A program made the translations under genes and the position numbers. A model generated the notes under the pieces. The model had not been told where the DNA came from and did no database searches. It worked only from the letters and a program-made list of their open reading frames with translations. Shown here one piece after another: positions 49,650-57,249 of a stretch of 64,000 nucleotides of DNA. Source of the stretch: Desulfacinum infernum DSM 9756 (GTDB taxonomy: Bacteria; Desulfobacterota; Syntrophobacteria; Syntrophobacterales; DSM-9756). Every line of letters starts with the position of its first letter. Within the stretch, counting starts at the first letter, position 1. The stretch lies in the NCBI RefSeq assembly GCF_900129305.1, contig NZ_FQVB01000004.1, positions 124,001 to 188,000 of the forward strand, read 5' to 3'.

Positions 49650-50403
49650 TGGGCACGCCCATCTGCACGATTTCGACGATCCGGAACCCGTCGTCCGGAA
49701 AGCCTTAGAGAGCGGGGTTGCCCGGATCGTCTCCGTGGGGATGGATGCGGCATCGAACCGGCGTTCCATCACCCTGGCCGATCGGTTCCCATCTGTGGTG
49801 CTTCCGGCGGTGGGGTATCATCCCTGGAGCGTGCGTGCGGAGCAGGTGGAAGAGACGCTGGCTGAGATACGGCGGCTTCTTCCCCGTTGCGTGGCGCTGG
49901 GGGAGGTGGGCCTGGACTACCGCGTAAAGGTGAAAAAGGAGCTGCAGCGCCAGGTGTTTCGGCGTGTTCTGGAATCGGCCGCCCAGTTGGACAAGCCGGT
50001 CATCGTCCACAGCCGCTTTTCCCATCAGCGCTGCCTTTCCATGGTGCGGGAAGCGGGGGTTCGCCGAGCCGTCTTCCATTGGTACAGCGGCCCGCTGGAC
50101 GTACTGGAGGAGATCCTGGCCGCAGGCTATTACGTTTCGGCCACCCCGGCCCTGGCCATGCACACCAAACACCGCCCCGCCATGGAACGCGCGCCCCTGG
50201 ACCGGATCCTGGTGGAAACGGACGCCCCCGTGGCCTATCAGGGACGCCCGGCGGAACCCGCCCACGTCTGGATCACCCTGAAGGCCCTGGCCGCACTGAA
50301 AGATCTTTCCCTGGAAGAAACGGCCCGGCGAACCACCCGAAACGCCGAGATCTTTTTCGGACTTCGGCCCCGGGACGAGGCATCGTCATGCGACTGCCCG
50401 TGA
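49630..50403 (+). CDS. tatD: TatD-family metal-dependent hydrolase/DNase
   Basis: This 257-residue TIM-barrel hydrolase of the amidohydrolase superfamily has the first metal motif DGHAHLHD (6-13), the Glu in ALGEVGLDY, VIVHSRFSH and the C-terminal ETDAP (in ILVETDAPVAYQG). The FHWYSGPLDVLEEIL segment replaces the more usual HCF/HGF stretch. Family members act as 3'-5' DNA exonucleases in repair, which suits the neighbourhood of nth and dinB. The ATG at 49630 overlaps nth. Confidence 0.9.
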   Translation: MPTAVIDGHAHLHDFDDPEPVVRKALESGVARIVSVGMDAASNRRSITLADRFPSVVLPAVGYHPWSVRAEQVEETLAEIRRLLPRCVALGEVGLDYRVKVKKELQRQVFRRVLESAAQLDKPVIVHSRFSHQRCLSMVREAGVRRAVFHWYSGPLDVLEEILAAGYYVSATPALAMHTKHRPAMERAPLDRILVETDAPVAYQGRPAEPAHVWITLKALAALKDLSLEETARRTTRNAEIFFGLRPRDEASSCDCP

Positions 50404-51026
50404 ACGCCCCTTTTCGCATCCATGTCTCGCCGATTTTTCCCTGGGAAAAGCGAACCAGAAATCTGGTGGTCCGGACGCCCCGGGGATTTCACCCGCGGCA
50501 CGTGACCAGCCGGCTCTGCGTGGAGATGCTGGCAAAGCACCGTACAAGGCTGGAAGGGGGCACGTTTCTGGATGTGGGATGCGCCTCCGGGATCCTGGCC
50601 CTGGCGGCCGTCCACCTGGGTGCCCGCTGGGCCGTGGGGGTGGACGTTCACGGCCCGTCCGTTTGGGGGGCCGCCCGAAACGCACTGGAAAACGGCATGG
50701 AGACCCAATCGGCCTGGGTGGTGGGATCCGTGGACTGCGTTCGCCGTTCGTTTTCGTTCGTGGCGGCCAACGTTCCCTGGCACGTCTGGCTGGAGATCGG
50801 CTGGGAAACCATGCAGCGTGTGGCTGTGGGCGGTCTGCTCCTCGTTTCCGGATTCCAGGACTTTCACCTGGCGCCCGTCATGGCTCAACTGAAGGAAGCC
50901 GGTTTTGTCGTCCTGGAGAGGACTCGGGGAGATGAGAGCTTCTTCGGCATCCCACCATCGGGAAGCTACACCTGGATGGCCGTCTTGGCTTTGCGAACGG
51001 ATCCGGAAGCGGGGAGCAGGCCATGA
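50388..51026 (+). CDS. SAM-dependent methyltransferase (PrmA-like)
   Basis: This 212-residue class I methyltransferase has motif I FLDVGCASGILALAAV, motif II VGVDVHGPSVWGAARNA and motif IV FVAANVPWHVWLE (NxPW instead of the NPP/NIL seen in many relatives). It resembles the catalytic half of the ribosomal protein L11 methyltransferase PrmA, but the N-terminal substrate-recognition domain is missing, so the substrate is uncertain. GAGG lies 7 bp before the ATG at 50388. It overlaps tatD by 16 bp and dinB by 4 bp. Confidence 0.8.
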   Translation: MRLPVNAPFRIHVSPIFPWEKRTRNLVVRTPRGFHPRHVTSRLCVEMLAKHRTRLEGGTFLDVGCASGILALAAVHLGARWAVGVDVHGPSVWGAARNALENGMETQSAWVVGSVDCVRRSFSFVAANVPWHVWLEIGWETMQRVAVGGLLLVSGFQDFHLAPVMAQLKEAGFVVLERTRGDESFFGIPPSGSYTWMAVLALRTDPEAGSRP

Positions 51027-52228
51027 AGCAAAGGGTGCGCACGATTCTGCATCTGGACATGGACGCCTTTTACGCTTCGGTGGAGCAACACGACGATCCG
51101 GCACTTCGCGGACGCCCGGTGGTGGTGGGCGGAGGGAAAAGGGGGGTGGTTTCCGCCGCCTCCTACGAGGCGCGCCGGTACGGCATTCATTCCGCCATGC
51201 CCATGTTCCAGGCACTCCAAAAATGCCCGCATCTGGTGGTTCGGCCCGTGCGGATGCGCCGCTACCAGCAAGTCTCCCAAGTCGTGATGGACATCCTGCG
51301 GAGCCTGTCGCCGTTGGTGGAGCCCCTTTCCATCGACGAGGCCTTCGTGGACCTCACGGGAACGGAGGAACTCCACGGACCGCCCGAGGTAACGGCTCAA
51401 AGGATCAAGGACAGAATCCGCCGGGCCACGGGCCTTACCTGCTCCGTCGGGATCGCCCCCAACAAGCTGCTGGCTAAGATCGCCTCGGATCAGAACAAGC
51501 CGGACGGCCTGACCATGATTCCTCCCGACGCAATAAGATCGTTTCTCCAAGACTTCCCGGTGGCCAAGGTCCCGGGGATCGGTCCCAAGACCCTGCAGAA
51601 GCTGAGCGTCCTGGGCGTCAGGACTTGCGGGCAGGTGACGGCGCAGCCTGTAACCTTTTGGACGAGAAGGTTCGGAGACAGGGCGGGACGATGGATCTAC
51701 GAGAGGGCCTCTGGCGTGGATCCGGATCCGGTGAACCCTCAGAGGCCCGCCAAGTCCATCGGAGCGGAAAACACCTTCGAGGAAGATCTGGCCGAGGATG
51801 CCGTCCTCCACAAGTGGCTGCTGCTGCAGTCGGACCGTGTGGCCCGGCGCTTGCGACGGCGGGGCATCCTTGGCCGTACCGTGACCCTCAAGGTGAAGTA
51901 CGACGACTTCAAGCAGATCACCCGAAGCCGCACGCTGCCCCTGCCCACCGACAGCACGGAAACCATTTATGGCGAGGTGCTGGCTCTTTTTGCCGGTGTG
52001 CCCCGCGGCCGGAAGATACGGCTCACGGGCGTGAGCGTCAGCGGCCTTTCCGCGGGACGGGGCCAGCTCCACCTTTTCGAAAACAGGGAAGAAAACCGCA
52101 GAAGGCGGCTGGACACGGCCCTGGACGCGATTCGCCACAGGTACGGAGCCGGTGCCGTGCGACGCGGCCGCCTGTGGGATCTCACGCTGCTTACGGAAAA
52201 AGACGACGGACAAGGAGAAGACAGGTGA
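51023..52228 (+). CDS. dinB: DNA polymerase IV (Y-family translesion polymerase)
   Basis: This 401-residue error-prone polymerase has a palm with DMDAFYASVE (D12, D14) and LSIDEAFVDL. The finger motif YEARRYGIHSAMPM, thumb HhH PGIGPKTL and the little-finger domain (~240-350, GRTVTLKVKYDDFKQITRS) are present. A beta-clamp-binding motif QLHLF lies near the C-terminus. The ATG at 51023 overlaps the previous stop (ATGA). No LexA box was recognised at the head of the operon. Confidence 0.96.
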   Translation: MKQRVRTILHLDMDAFYASVEQHDDPALRGRPVVVGGGKRGVVSAASYEARRYGIHSAMPMFQALQKCPHLVVRPVRMRRYQQVSQVVMDILRSLSPLVEPLSIDEAFVDLTGTEELHGPPEVTAQRIKDRIRRATGLTCSVGIAPNKLLAKIASDQNKPDGLTMIPPDAIRSFLQDFPVAKVPGIGPKTLQKLSVLGVRTCGQVTAQPVTFWTRRFGDRAGRWIYERASGVDPDPVNPQRPAKSIGAENTFEEDLAEDAVLHKWLLLQSDRVARRLRRRGILGRTVTLKVKYDDFKQITRSRTLPLPTDSTETIYGEVLALFAGVPRGRKIRLTGVSVSGLSAGRGQLHLFENREENRRRRLDTALDAIRHRYGAGAVRRGRLWDLTLLTEKDDGQGEDR

Positions 52229-53430
52229 ACATGGAATTGGACCGGATCCGGGATGCCGCGCGGGTCCTCAAAGCAAGGATCATCCGCACGCCGTTGGTCT
52301 ATTCGCCCACGTTGAGCGACCTGTTCGGAGCCGACGTGTACCTGAAGCTGGAAAATCTTCAAAAGACGGGATCCTTCAAGGTCCGCGGCGCCACCTACAA
52401 GATCCTCAAAAATCGAGACAAGCTCGGCCCCCGGGGGGTGGTAGCGGCCTCGGCGGGAAACCACGCCCAGGGAGTGGCCCTGGCGGCCCGGCAGGCCGGC
52501 GTTCCGGCGGTGATCGTCATGCCCGTCTGGGCCTCCATCACGAAGCAGATCGCCACGCGAAACTACGGCGGAGACGTGATCCTGCACGGGACCAGCTTGA
52601 GTGAAAGCCTGGATAAGGCCTTGGAGTTGAGCCGGGAAGGGCGGACCTTCATCCATCCTTTCGACGACGAGGACATCATGGCGGGCCAGGGCACCGTGGG
52701 CCTGGAGATCCTGGAAGACCTTCCCGATCCGGACCTGGTGTTGGTGCCCGTGGGAGGCGGAGGCCTGATCGGTGGCATCGGCACCGCCATCAAAGCCCTT
52801 CGACCCCGAACGCAGGTGGTGGGGGTGGAGGCGGCCGTCTGTCCTTCCGCAAACGAAGCGTTGCGTACCGGACGACTGGTGGCGGTGGGAAGCGCGCAGT
52901 CCATCGCCGACGGGATTGCCGTGAAGCGGTTGGGAGAGAAGACCTTTGAGGTCATCCGCCGCCGCGTGGACCGGGTGGTGACGGTGGATGAGGAGCACAT
53001 CGCCGAGGCCCTGCTGCTTCTCCTGGAGAGAAAAAAGGTCCTGGCCGAGGGAGCCGGCGCGGTGCCCTTGGGGGCCCTTCTGACGGGTGCGGTGCGCTGC
53101 GAAAAGGGCCGCAAAGTGGTTCTGGTGGTCAGCGGAGGGAACGTGGACAGTCCCCTGTTGGGGCGGGTGCTCACCAAGGGGCTTCTCAAGAGCGGGCGGC
53201 TCATGCGATTCACCGTGCAGGTGGACGACGTGCCCGGATCGCTGGCACGCCTCTTGGGGGTGGTGGCGGCGCACGGTGCCAACGTGCTGCACATCTACCA
53301 CGACCGCAACGTGCCCGACCTGCCCCTCCATGTGACCCGTGTGGAATTGGAGGTGGAGACCCGCGGGTTCGACCACATGGAAGCCCTTACGGAGGCGCTG
53401 AAGACCGCGGGATATCAACTGGTTCCGTGA
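52225..53430 (+). CDS. ilvA: Threonine ammonia-lyase with ACT domain
   Basis: This PLP enzyme deaminates threonine to 2-oxobutyrate. Its 401 residues contain the PLP-lysine motif KTGSFKVRGA, SAGNHAQGVALAA, the glycine loop VPVGGGGLIGGIGTAIK and VLAEGAGAVPL. A single C-terminal ACT domain (~325-400) indicates either catabolic (TdcB-like) or isoleucine-pathway control. The start is GTG 52225, 7 bp after AGGAG and overlapping the dinB stop (GTGA); ATG 52231 is possible. No ilv or leu genes adjoin, so its place behind dinB looks like simple co-transcription. Confidence 0.94.
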   Translation: MNMELDRIRDAARVLKARIIRTPLVYSPTLSDLFGADVYLKLENLQKTGSFKVRGATYKILKNRDKLGPRGVVAASAGNHAQGVALAARQAGVPAVIVMPVWASITKQIATRNYGGDVILHGTSLSESLDKALELSREGRTFIHPFDDEDIMAGQGTVGLEILEDLPDPDLVLVPVGGGGLIGGIGTAIKALRPRTQVVGVEAAVCPSANEALRTGRLVAVGSAQSIADGIAVKRLGEKTFEVIRRRVDRVVTVDEEHIAEALLLLLERKKVLAEGAGAVPLGALLTGAVRCEKGRKVVLVVSGGNVDSPLLGRVLTKGLLKSGRLMRFTVQVDDVPGSLARLLGVVAAHGANVLHIYHDRNVPDLPLHVTRVELEVETRGFDHMEALTEALKTAGYQLVP

Positions 53431-53515
53431 CGAGGGATGAGTGACGAGTGACGAGTGATGGGTGATGAGGGATGGGGGATGGGGAGTCTCGCCCTTTTGG
53501 CAAAGGGGCCGGGGG
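53431..53515. repeat. Direct short repeats GAGTGACGAGTGA, copy 1 of a larger repeat
   Basis: Degenerate tandem units of 7-8 bp (GAGTGAC, GAGTGAT, GGGTGAT, GAGGGAT) run from the ilvA stop into GGGGAGTCTCGCCCTTTTGG. The whole stretch, including the CGCCCTTTT part, recurs inverted at 58905-58995. Confidence 0.7.
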
Positions 53516-53582
53516 GGACCGTAAAGGAAGCACTGTTGTGCGGATTGCGGATCTCGGATGACGAATGGCGGGCAGCGGATCC

Positions 53583-55844
53583 ATGGGACGACACCTTACA
53601 GCCATTGGCGCCGCCGGCTGGGCGAGCACCGTCGCCCAGATCCTCATGCTCCGGGAAATCTTCGTCCAATTCTACGGTAACGAACTTTCCGTCGGGATCG
53701 TTCTCTTTTTTTGGCTCCTTTGGACCGCCGCGGGGAGCGCCCTGGCCCCCCGCCTGTTTGGGAAGTTCCCTGCCGTTTCCGCATCCCGCCGGTGGAGCTC
53801 TCTCATTCCCGGGTTGCTTTCGGCCTACGCCCTGGCGATGCCCATAACGGTGATCTGGATCCGCGGTGCCAGGCTGCTTTTTCACATTCCGCGAGGCGAT
53901 GTGCCGGGGCTGGGGCAGACGATCCTCCTGACCGGTGCCACGACCGCGCCCCTGTGTCTGCTCTTCGGCTTCTTGTTCGGTTCCATCTGGATGGCGGCAG
54001 CCGATTCCACCCCAAAGGGACGGAGCGGGTTGTGGATCTATGCCGCCGAAGCCGCAGGGGCCGGGATCGGGGGCCTCACCTTCTATTTCCTTCTCCTTCC
54101 TCGGTGCACCGCCCTGGAGGCGGCGATTCTTTCCGGTTGGGTACCGGCCTTGGCGGCGCTTATCACCATGGGCCGGGCGGTGGGTACCGGTCCTGCGGTG
54201 GCGTTGGCGGCGGCCTGGCTGATGTTGGCGTCCCTGTGGGCCGCGGGAGGCCGCCTGGAATCCTGGAGCCGGTCCTGGGTGTGGGGGAGCGGCCTGGTTC
54301 GTTCCGTGGACACACCCTATCACAACATCACCGTGCTGCAGGGGCAAGGACAACAGTCGGTCATGATCGACGGACTATGGGCCTACAGCATCCCGGATCC
54401 GCAAGGGGCGGAAGACGCCGTCCATCTGGCCCTTCTCCAGCACGGGCACCCGCAGAAGGTGCTGGTTCTGGGAGCAGCCGGGCCTGAAATCCTACGGGAG
54501 TTGCTTCGCTATCCGGACTTGCGCCGGATTCTGGTGGTCGATCCGGACCCGGTCCTCCTGTCCATGAGTCGGCTGGATCGTGAGGATCCCACGGTGGGTT
54601 TTCATTGCGATGACATCCGGCGGTATGTGCGCCGAGCCGAGGATTGCTACGACGTGGTGCTTCTCCATACGGCGGACCCGGTGACGCTCGCTCTCAATCG
54701 GTTCCGGACGGTGGAGTTCTTCAGGGATCTGGACGGCCTTTTGTGCTCCGGCGGCGTGATTTCCGTCACGGTCTCCGGCGGCGAGGAGATGCTCGGCGAA
54801 GCCCAGATTCGTCTGGTGTCTTCCGTTCTGGGCGCACTGGACCATGTGTTCGGGGATCGGGTGCTCTATCCGGGAAGCCGGATCCGGCTGGTGGCGGCCC
54901 GGAACCCCGGAATCCTTGCCAGGGATCCGGAAATCCTCGCGGGGCGGGCTGAGCGAAGAGGGCTGGCGCTTCAATACGTGCGCCGAGATCGCCTGGAGAA
55001 CCTACTGGATCCTCTGAGGCAGGCGTACTTTGACCAGGTTCTGGCCGCCGCCCCGCCCGAGCTCAACCGGGATGGGCATCCCGTGGGGTTTCTCTATGCC
55101 CTGGGATGGTGGACGGCTCGCACGGAAGGCGGGGCAAGCGGCGACTGGATCGGCCCCATGACGTCGCCCGCGTTCCGGAAAATCGGAGCGGCTGTGGTCT
55201 CGGCGGTTGCCTTCCTTCTGCTTATATGGCTCGTCTTCGGTCCCCGACTTCCCGTGGAGCGGGGAGCGGCCTTGGCCGTTTTTTCGGTGGGAGCGTCCCT
55301 CATGGTGCTCCAAATCGTCCTTTTCCTCGCATACCAGATCTGGGAAGGGGCTCTCTACACGGCCATGGCACTCCTGGTGACGACGTTCATGACCGGGCTT
55401 TCCGCAGGCGCCCTGGCGGCCCATTGTTTCGTGGATAAACCCGGCGGTTGGGCCCGGGCAAAACAGGCCTTGCTGGTTGCTCACGCCGGGTTGGCGGCCT
55501 TGGCTCTCGCCTTGGGATGGACCTTCGGCCGCGGCGCCCCGTCCTGGATCGCCTTCCCTTCGCGGCCCTGGGCGTTGGTGTTCTTTTGTGCGGCGGCGGG
55601 AGGGATGGGCGTCTTGGGAGGGGCCCATTTCGGCCTTTCGTGTCTGGTCTGCAAGATAAGATCGGGAAAAGGCGCCGCGGGGCCCCGTTTGTACGCTTGG
55701 GACCTGGCGGGGGCGGCCTCGGCGGCGATGGGAGGCACGCTGATTCTCCTTCCCATCTGGGGATTGTCGGGTGCCGGTTGGGCATGCGCCGGTTTTCTCG
55801 CAGTGACCTTCGCGGCTCTTCTCCGTTCGCTCCGCCTAAGATAG
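53583..55844 (+). CDS. Spermidine-synthase-like multi-pass membrane protein
   Basis: This 753-residue fusion has about seven to eight N-terminal helices (1-~240). A soluble methyltransferase-like domain (~250-470) follows with VDTPYHNITVLQGQ, VMIDGLWAYSIPDPQGAEDAVHLALLQH, VLVLGAAGPEILRELL, VVDPDPV, and DVVLLHTADPVTLALNRFRTVEFF. Five to six more helices (~540-750) complete it. It matches the fused membrane/spermidine-synthase-like family of unknown function. The polyamine-site Asp pair is altered (LHTADP rather than D..D.), so aminopropyl transfer is doubtful. The first codon (53583 or 53565) is uncertain. Confidence 0.82.
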   Translation: MGRHLTAIGAAGWASTVAQILMLREIFVQFYGNELSVGIVLFFWLLWTAAGSALAPRLFGKFPAVSASRRWSSLIPGLLSAYALAMPITVIWIRGARLLFHIPRGDVPGLGQTILLTGATTAPLCLLFGFLFGSIWMAAADSTPKGRSGLWIYAAEAAGAGIGGLTFYFLLLPRCTALEAAILSGWVPALAALITMGRAVGTGPAVALAAAWLMLASLWAAGGRLESWSRSWVWGSGLVRSVDTPYHNITVLQGQGQQSVMIDGLWAYSIPDPQGAEDAVHLALLQHGHPQKVLVLGAAGPEILRELLRYPDLRRILVVDPDPVLLSMSRLDREDPTVGFHCDDIRRYVRRAEDCYDVVLLHTADPVTLALNRFRTVEFFRDLDGLLCSGGVISVTVSGGEEMLGEAQIRLVSSVLGALDHVFGDRVLYPGSRIRLVAARNPGILARDPEILAGRAERRGLALQYVRRDRLENLLDPLRQAYFDQVLAAAPPELNRDGHPVGFLYALGWWTARTEGGASGDWIGPMTSPAFRKIGAAVVSAVAFLLLIWLVFGPRLPVERGAALAVFSVGASLMVLQIVLFLAYQIWEGALYTAMALLVTTFMTGLSAGALAAHCFVDKPGGWARAKQALLVAHAGLAALALALGWTFGRGAPSWIAFPSRPWALVFFCAAAGGMGVLGGAHFGLSCLVCKIRSGKGAAGPRLYAWDLAGAASAAMGGTLILLPIWGLSGAGWACAGFLAVTFAALLRSLRLR

Positions 55845-55913
55845 CCTAACGATCATGGCGAAACTCGCCACCCCGCACGGATGAAAGAACCTGCACCAGT
55901 CTAGAGCCCTTTT

Positions 55914-56003
55914 TGTGGGAGCGCCGGAAGGCGCGATGAGGTGGCGGACACACTGGCGGGAGATGGCCGCCCATCCCTTTTCGCGGCTTTCGCCGCTCCC
56001 ACG
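55914..56003. repeat. Long inverted repeat (family G), copy 2
   Basis: It starts TTTGTGGGAGCGCCGGAAGG and ends CGCGGCTTTCGCCGCTCCCA. The ends are complementary (TGGGAGCG with CGCTCCCA). It is the same design as 27881-27964. Confidence 0.65.
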
Positions 56004-56024
56004 TCTCGCTCATTGCCATAGGCG

Positions 56025-56060
56025 TCTATTCGCGTTCATTGGCGGTTTTCTTTCCATTAA
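56025..56060. repeat. Dispersed repeat family D, copy 3
   Basis: The run AGGCGTCTATTCGCGTTCAT then TGGCGGTTTTCTTTCC parallels copies at 18653 and 40459. It abuts the 3' end of the radical SAM gene. Confidence 0.7.
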
Positions 56061-56069
56061 AGAACCCGG

Positions 56070-57221
56070 TCAGGCGGGTTTGCCGGGCCGCTTCCAGATT
56101 CCGGGGATGGCCGTACCGCATTGGGCACAATGGCCGTCCCGGAAACGAACGGGTTCGGTTCGATAGCCGGTGCGGCGGATGAGCAGGGTGTTGCAGCGGG
56201 GGCAGAAGGTGCTTTCCGCAGGGTGGCCGGGGACATTGCCGATGTAGGGGAAGCGAAGACCCTCACGGAGGGCCGTAGCGTGGGCCCGTTCCAGCGTGGC
56301 CACGGGCGTGGGGGGAAGGCCCTGGAGTTTATAACGGGGATAGAACCGGGTGAAATGAACCGGCACGTCGGGGCCCAGCTCCGCCACTATCCATCGGCAC
56401 AGATCGCGCAGGTCGGTGTCCGCGTCGTTCTTTCCCGGGATCAGGAGGTTGACGATTTCCGTGTGAATGCCCTTTTCTTTAAGCCGCTTCAGGGTGTCCA
56501 ACACCGGCTGGACCCACCCTTCGGTCATTTCGCGATAGTAGGCATCCCGGATGCCTTTCAGGTCGATGCAGGCGGCATCCAGGTAGGGCGCCAGGTCCTC
56601 CAGGGGTTTCTTTTCCACGAACCCGTTGGAGTGCATGACCTTTAAGAGGCCCGCCTCTCGGCATCCCTTGGCGATGTCGAGCATATATTCCAGGAAGATG
56701 GTGGGTTCCACGTAGGTGGAAGCGACGGAGGCGCACCCGTACTGTGCGGCCAGTTGTACCACCTGAGCCGGCGCGAGCAGAAAATTTCGGGTTTCCTCCG
56801 GTCGTGCCTGGGAAATTTCCCAATTCTGGCAGAACTTGCAATCGAAGTTGCAACCGGCCGTGGCGATGGAAAAGGACCGTGTGGTGGGAATCACATGGAA
56901 GAAGGGCTTCTTTTCGATGGGGTCCACGTGGACGGCGCACGGGTTGCCGTACACCAGGCTGTAATAGATCCCGTCCCGGTTTTCCCGCACCTCGCAGTAA
57001 CCCCGCTCCCCGGGATCCACTTCGCACCGGCGCGGGCAAAGGAGGCAACGGATCGTGCCGGATCCGATCGGGATAAAGTAGGGGGAGGGGTGAGGGCTCA
57101 GTGCGCCTTTTTTTAGCTTCAGGCCGGCTCCCAGGGCGCGTGACGGCAGGAAGGGCGGCCCGCCCAGGGCGCAGGCCCACAGCGCACACAGCCCTGTTTT
57201 AAGAAAACAGCGTCGATCCAT
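56070..57221 (-). CDS. amrS: AmmeMemoRadiSam system radical SAM protein with Tat-type leader
   Basis: This 383-residue radical SAM enzyme has the cluster motif C124-x3-C128-x2-C131 (AGCNFDCKFCQNW). It has an extra N-terminal four-Cys group (C59, C62, C66, C76) and a C-terminal zinc ribbon (CPRCN...CAQCG). The N-terminus MDRRCFLKTGLCALWACALG is a twin-arginine-like signal (RRxFLK followed by a hydrophobic stretch and an ALG site). It is 29 bp or more downstream of the fused MEMO/AMMECR1 gene, which defines the system. The reaction is not known to me. GGGGGATGCACC precedes the ATG. Confidence 0.9.
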   Translation of the reverse strand: MDRRCFLKTGLCALWACALGGPPFLPSRALGAGLKLKKGALSPHPSPYFIPIGSGTIRCLLCPRRCEVDPGERGYCEVRENRDGIYYSLVYGNPCAVHVDPIEKKPFFHVIPTTRSFSIATAGCNFDCKFCQNWEISQARPEETRNFLLAPAQVVQLAAQYGCASVASTYVEPTIFLEYMLDIAKGCREAGLLKVMHSNGFVEKKPLEDLAPYLDAACIDLKGIRDAYYREMTEGWVQPVLDTLKRLKEKGIHTEIVNLLIPGKNDADTDLRDLCRWIVAELGPDVPVHFTRFYPRYKLQGLPPTPVATLERAHATALREGLRFPYIGNVPGHPAESTFCPRCNTLLIRRTGYRTEPVRFRDGHCAQCGTAIPGIWKRPGKPA

Positions 57222-57249
57222 GGTGCATCCCCCGTGGTTGCCGGACCGT

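Larger units (their letters stand above)
55845..56069. other. Repeat-rich spacer between convergent genes
   Basis: This contains AACGATCATGGCGAAACTCG and CCACCCCGCACGGATGAAAG (related to 18485-18525 and 27808), a family G inverted repeat (55914-56003), and a family D repeat (56025-56060). No gene is present. Confidence 0.65.
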
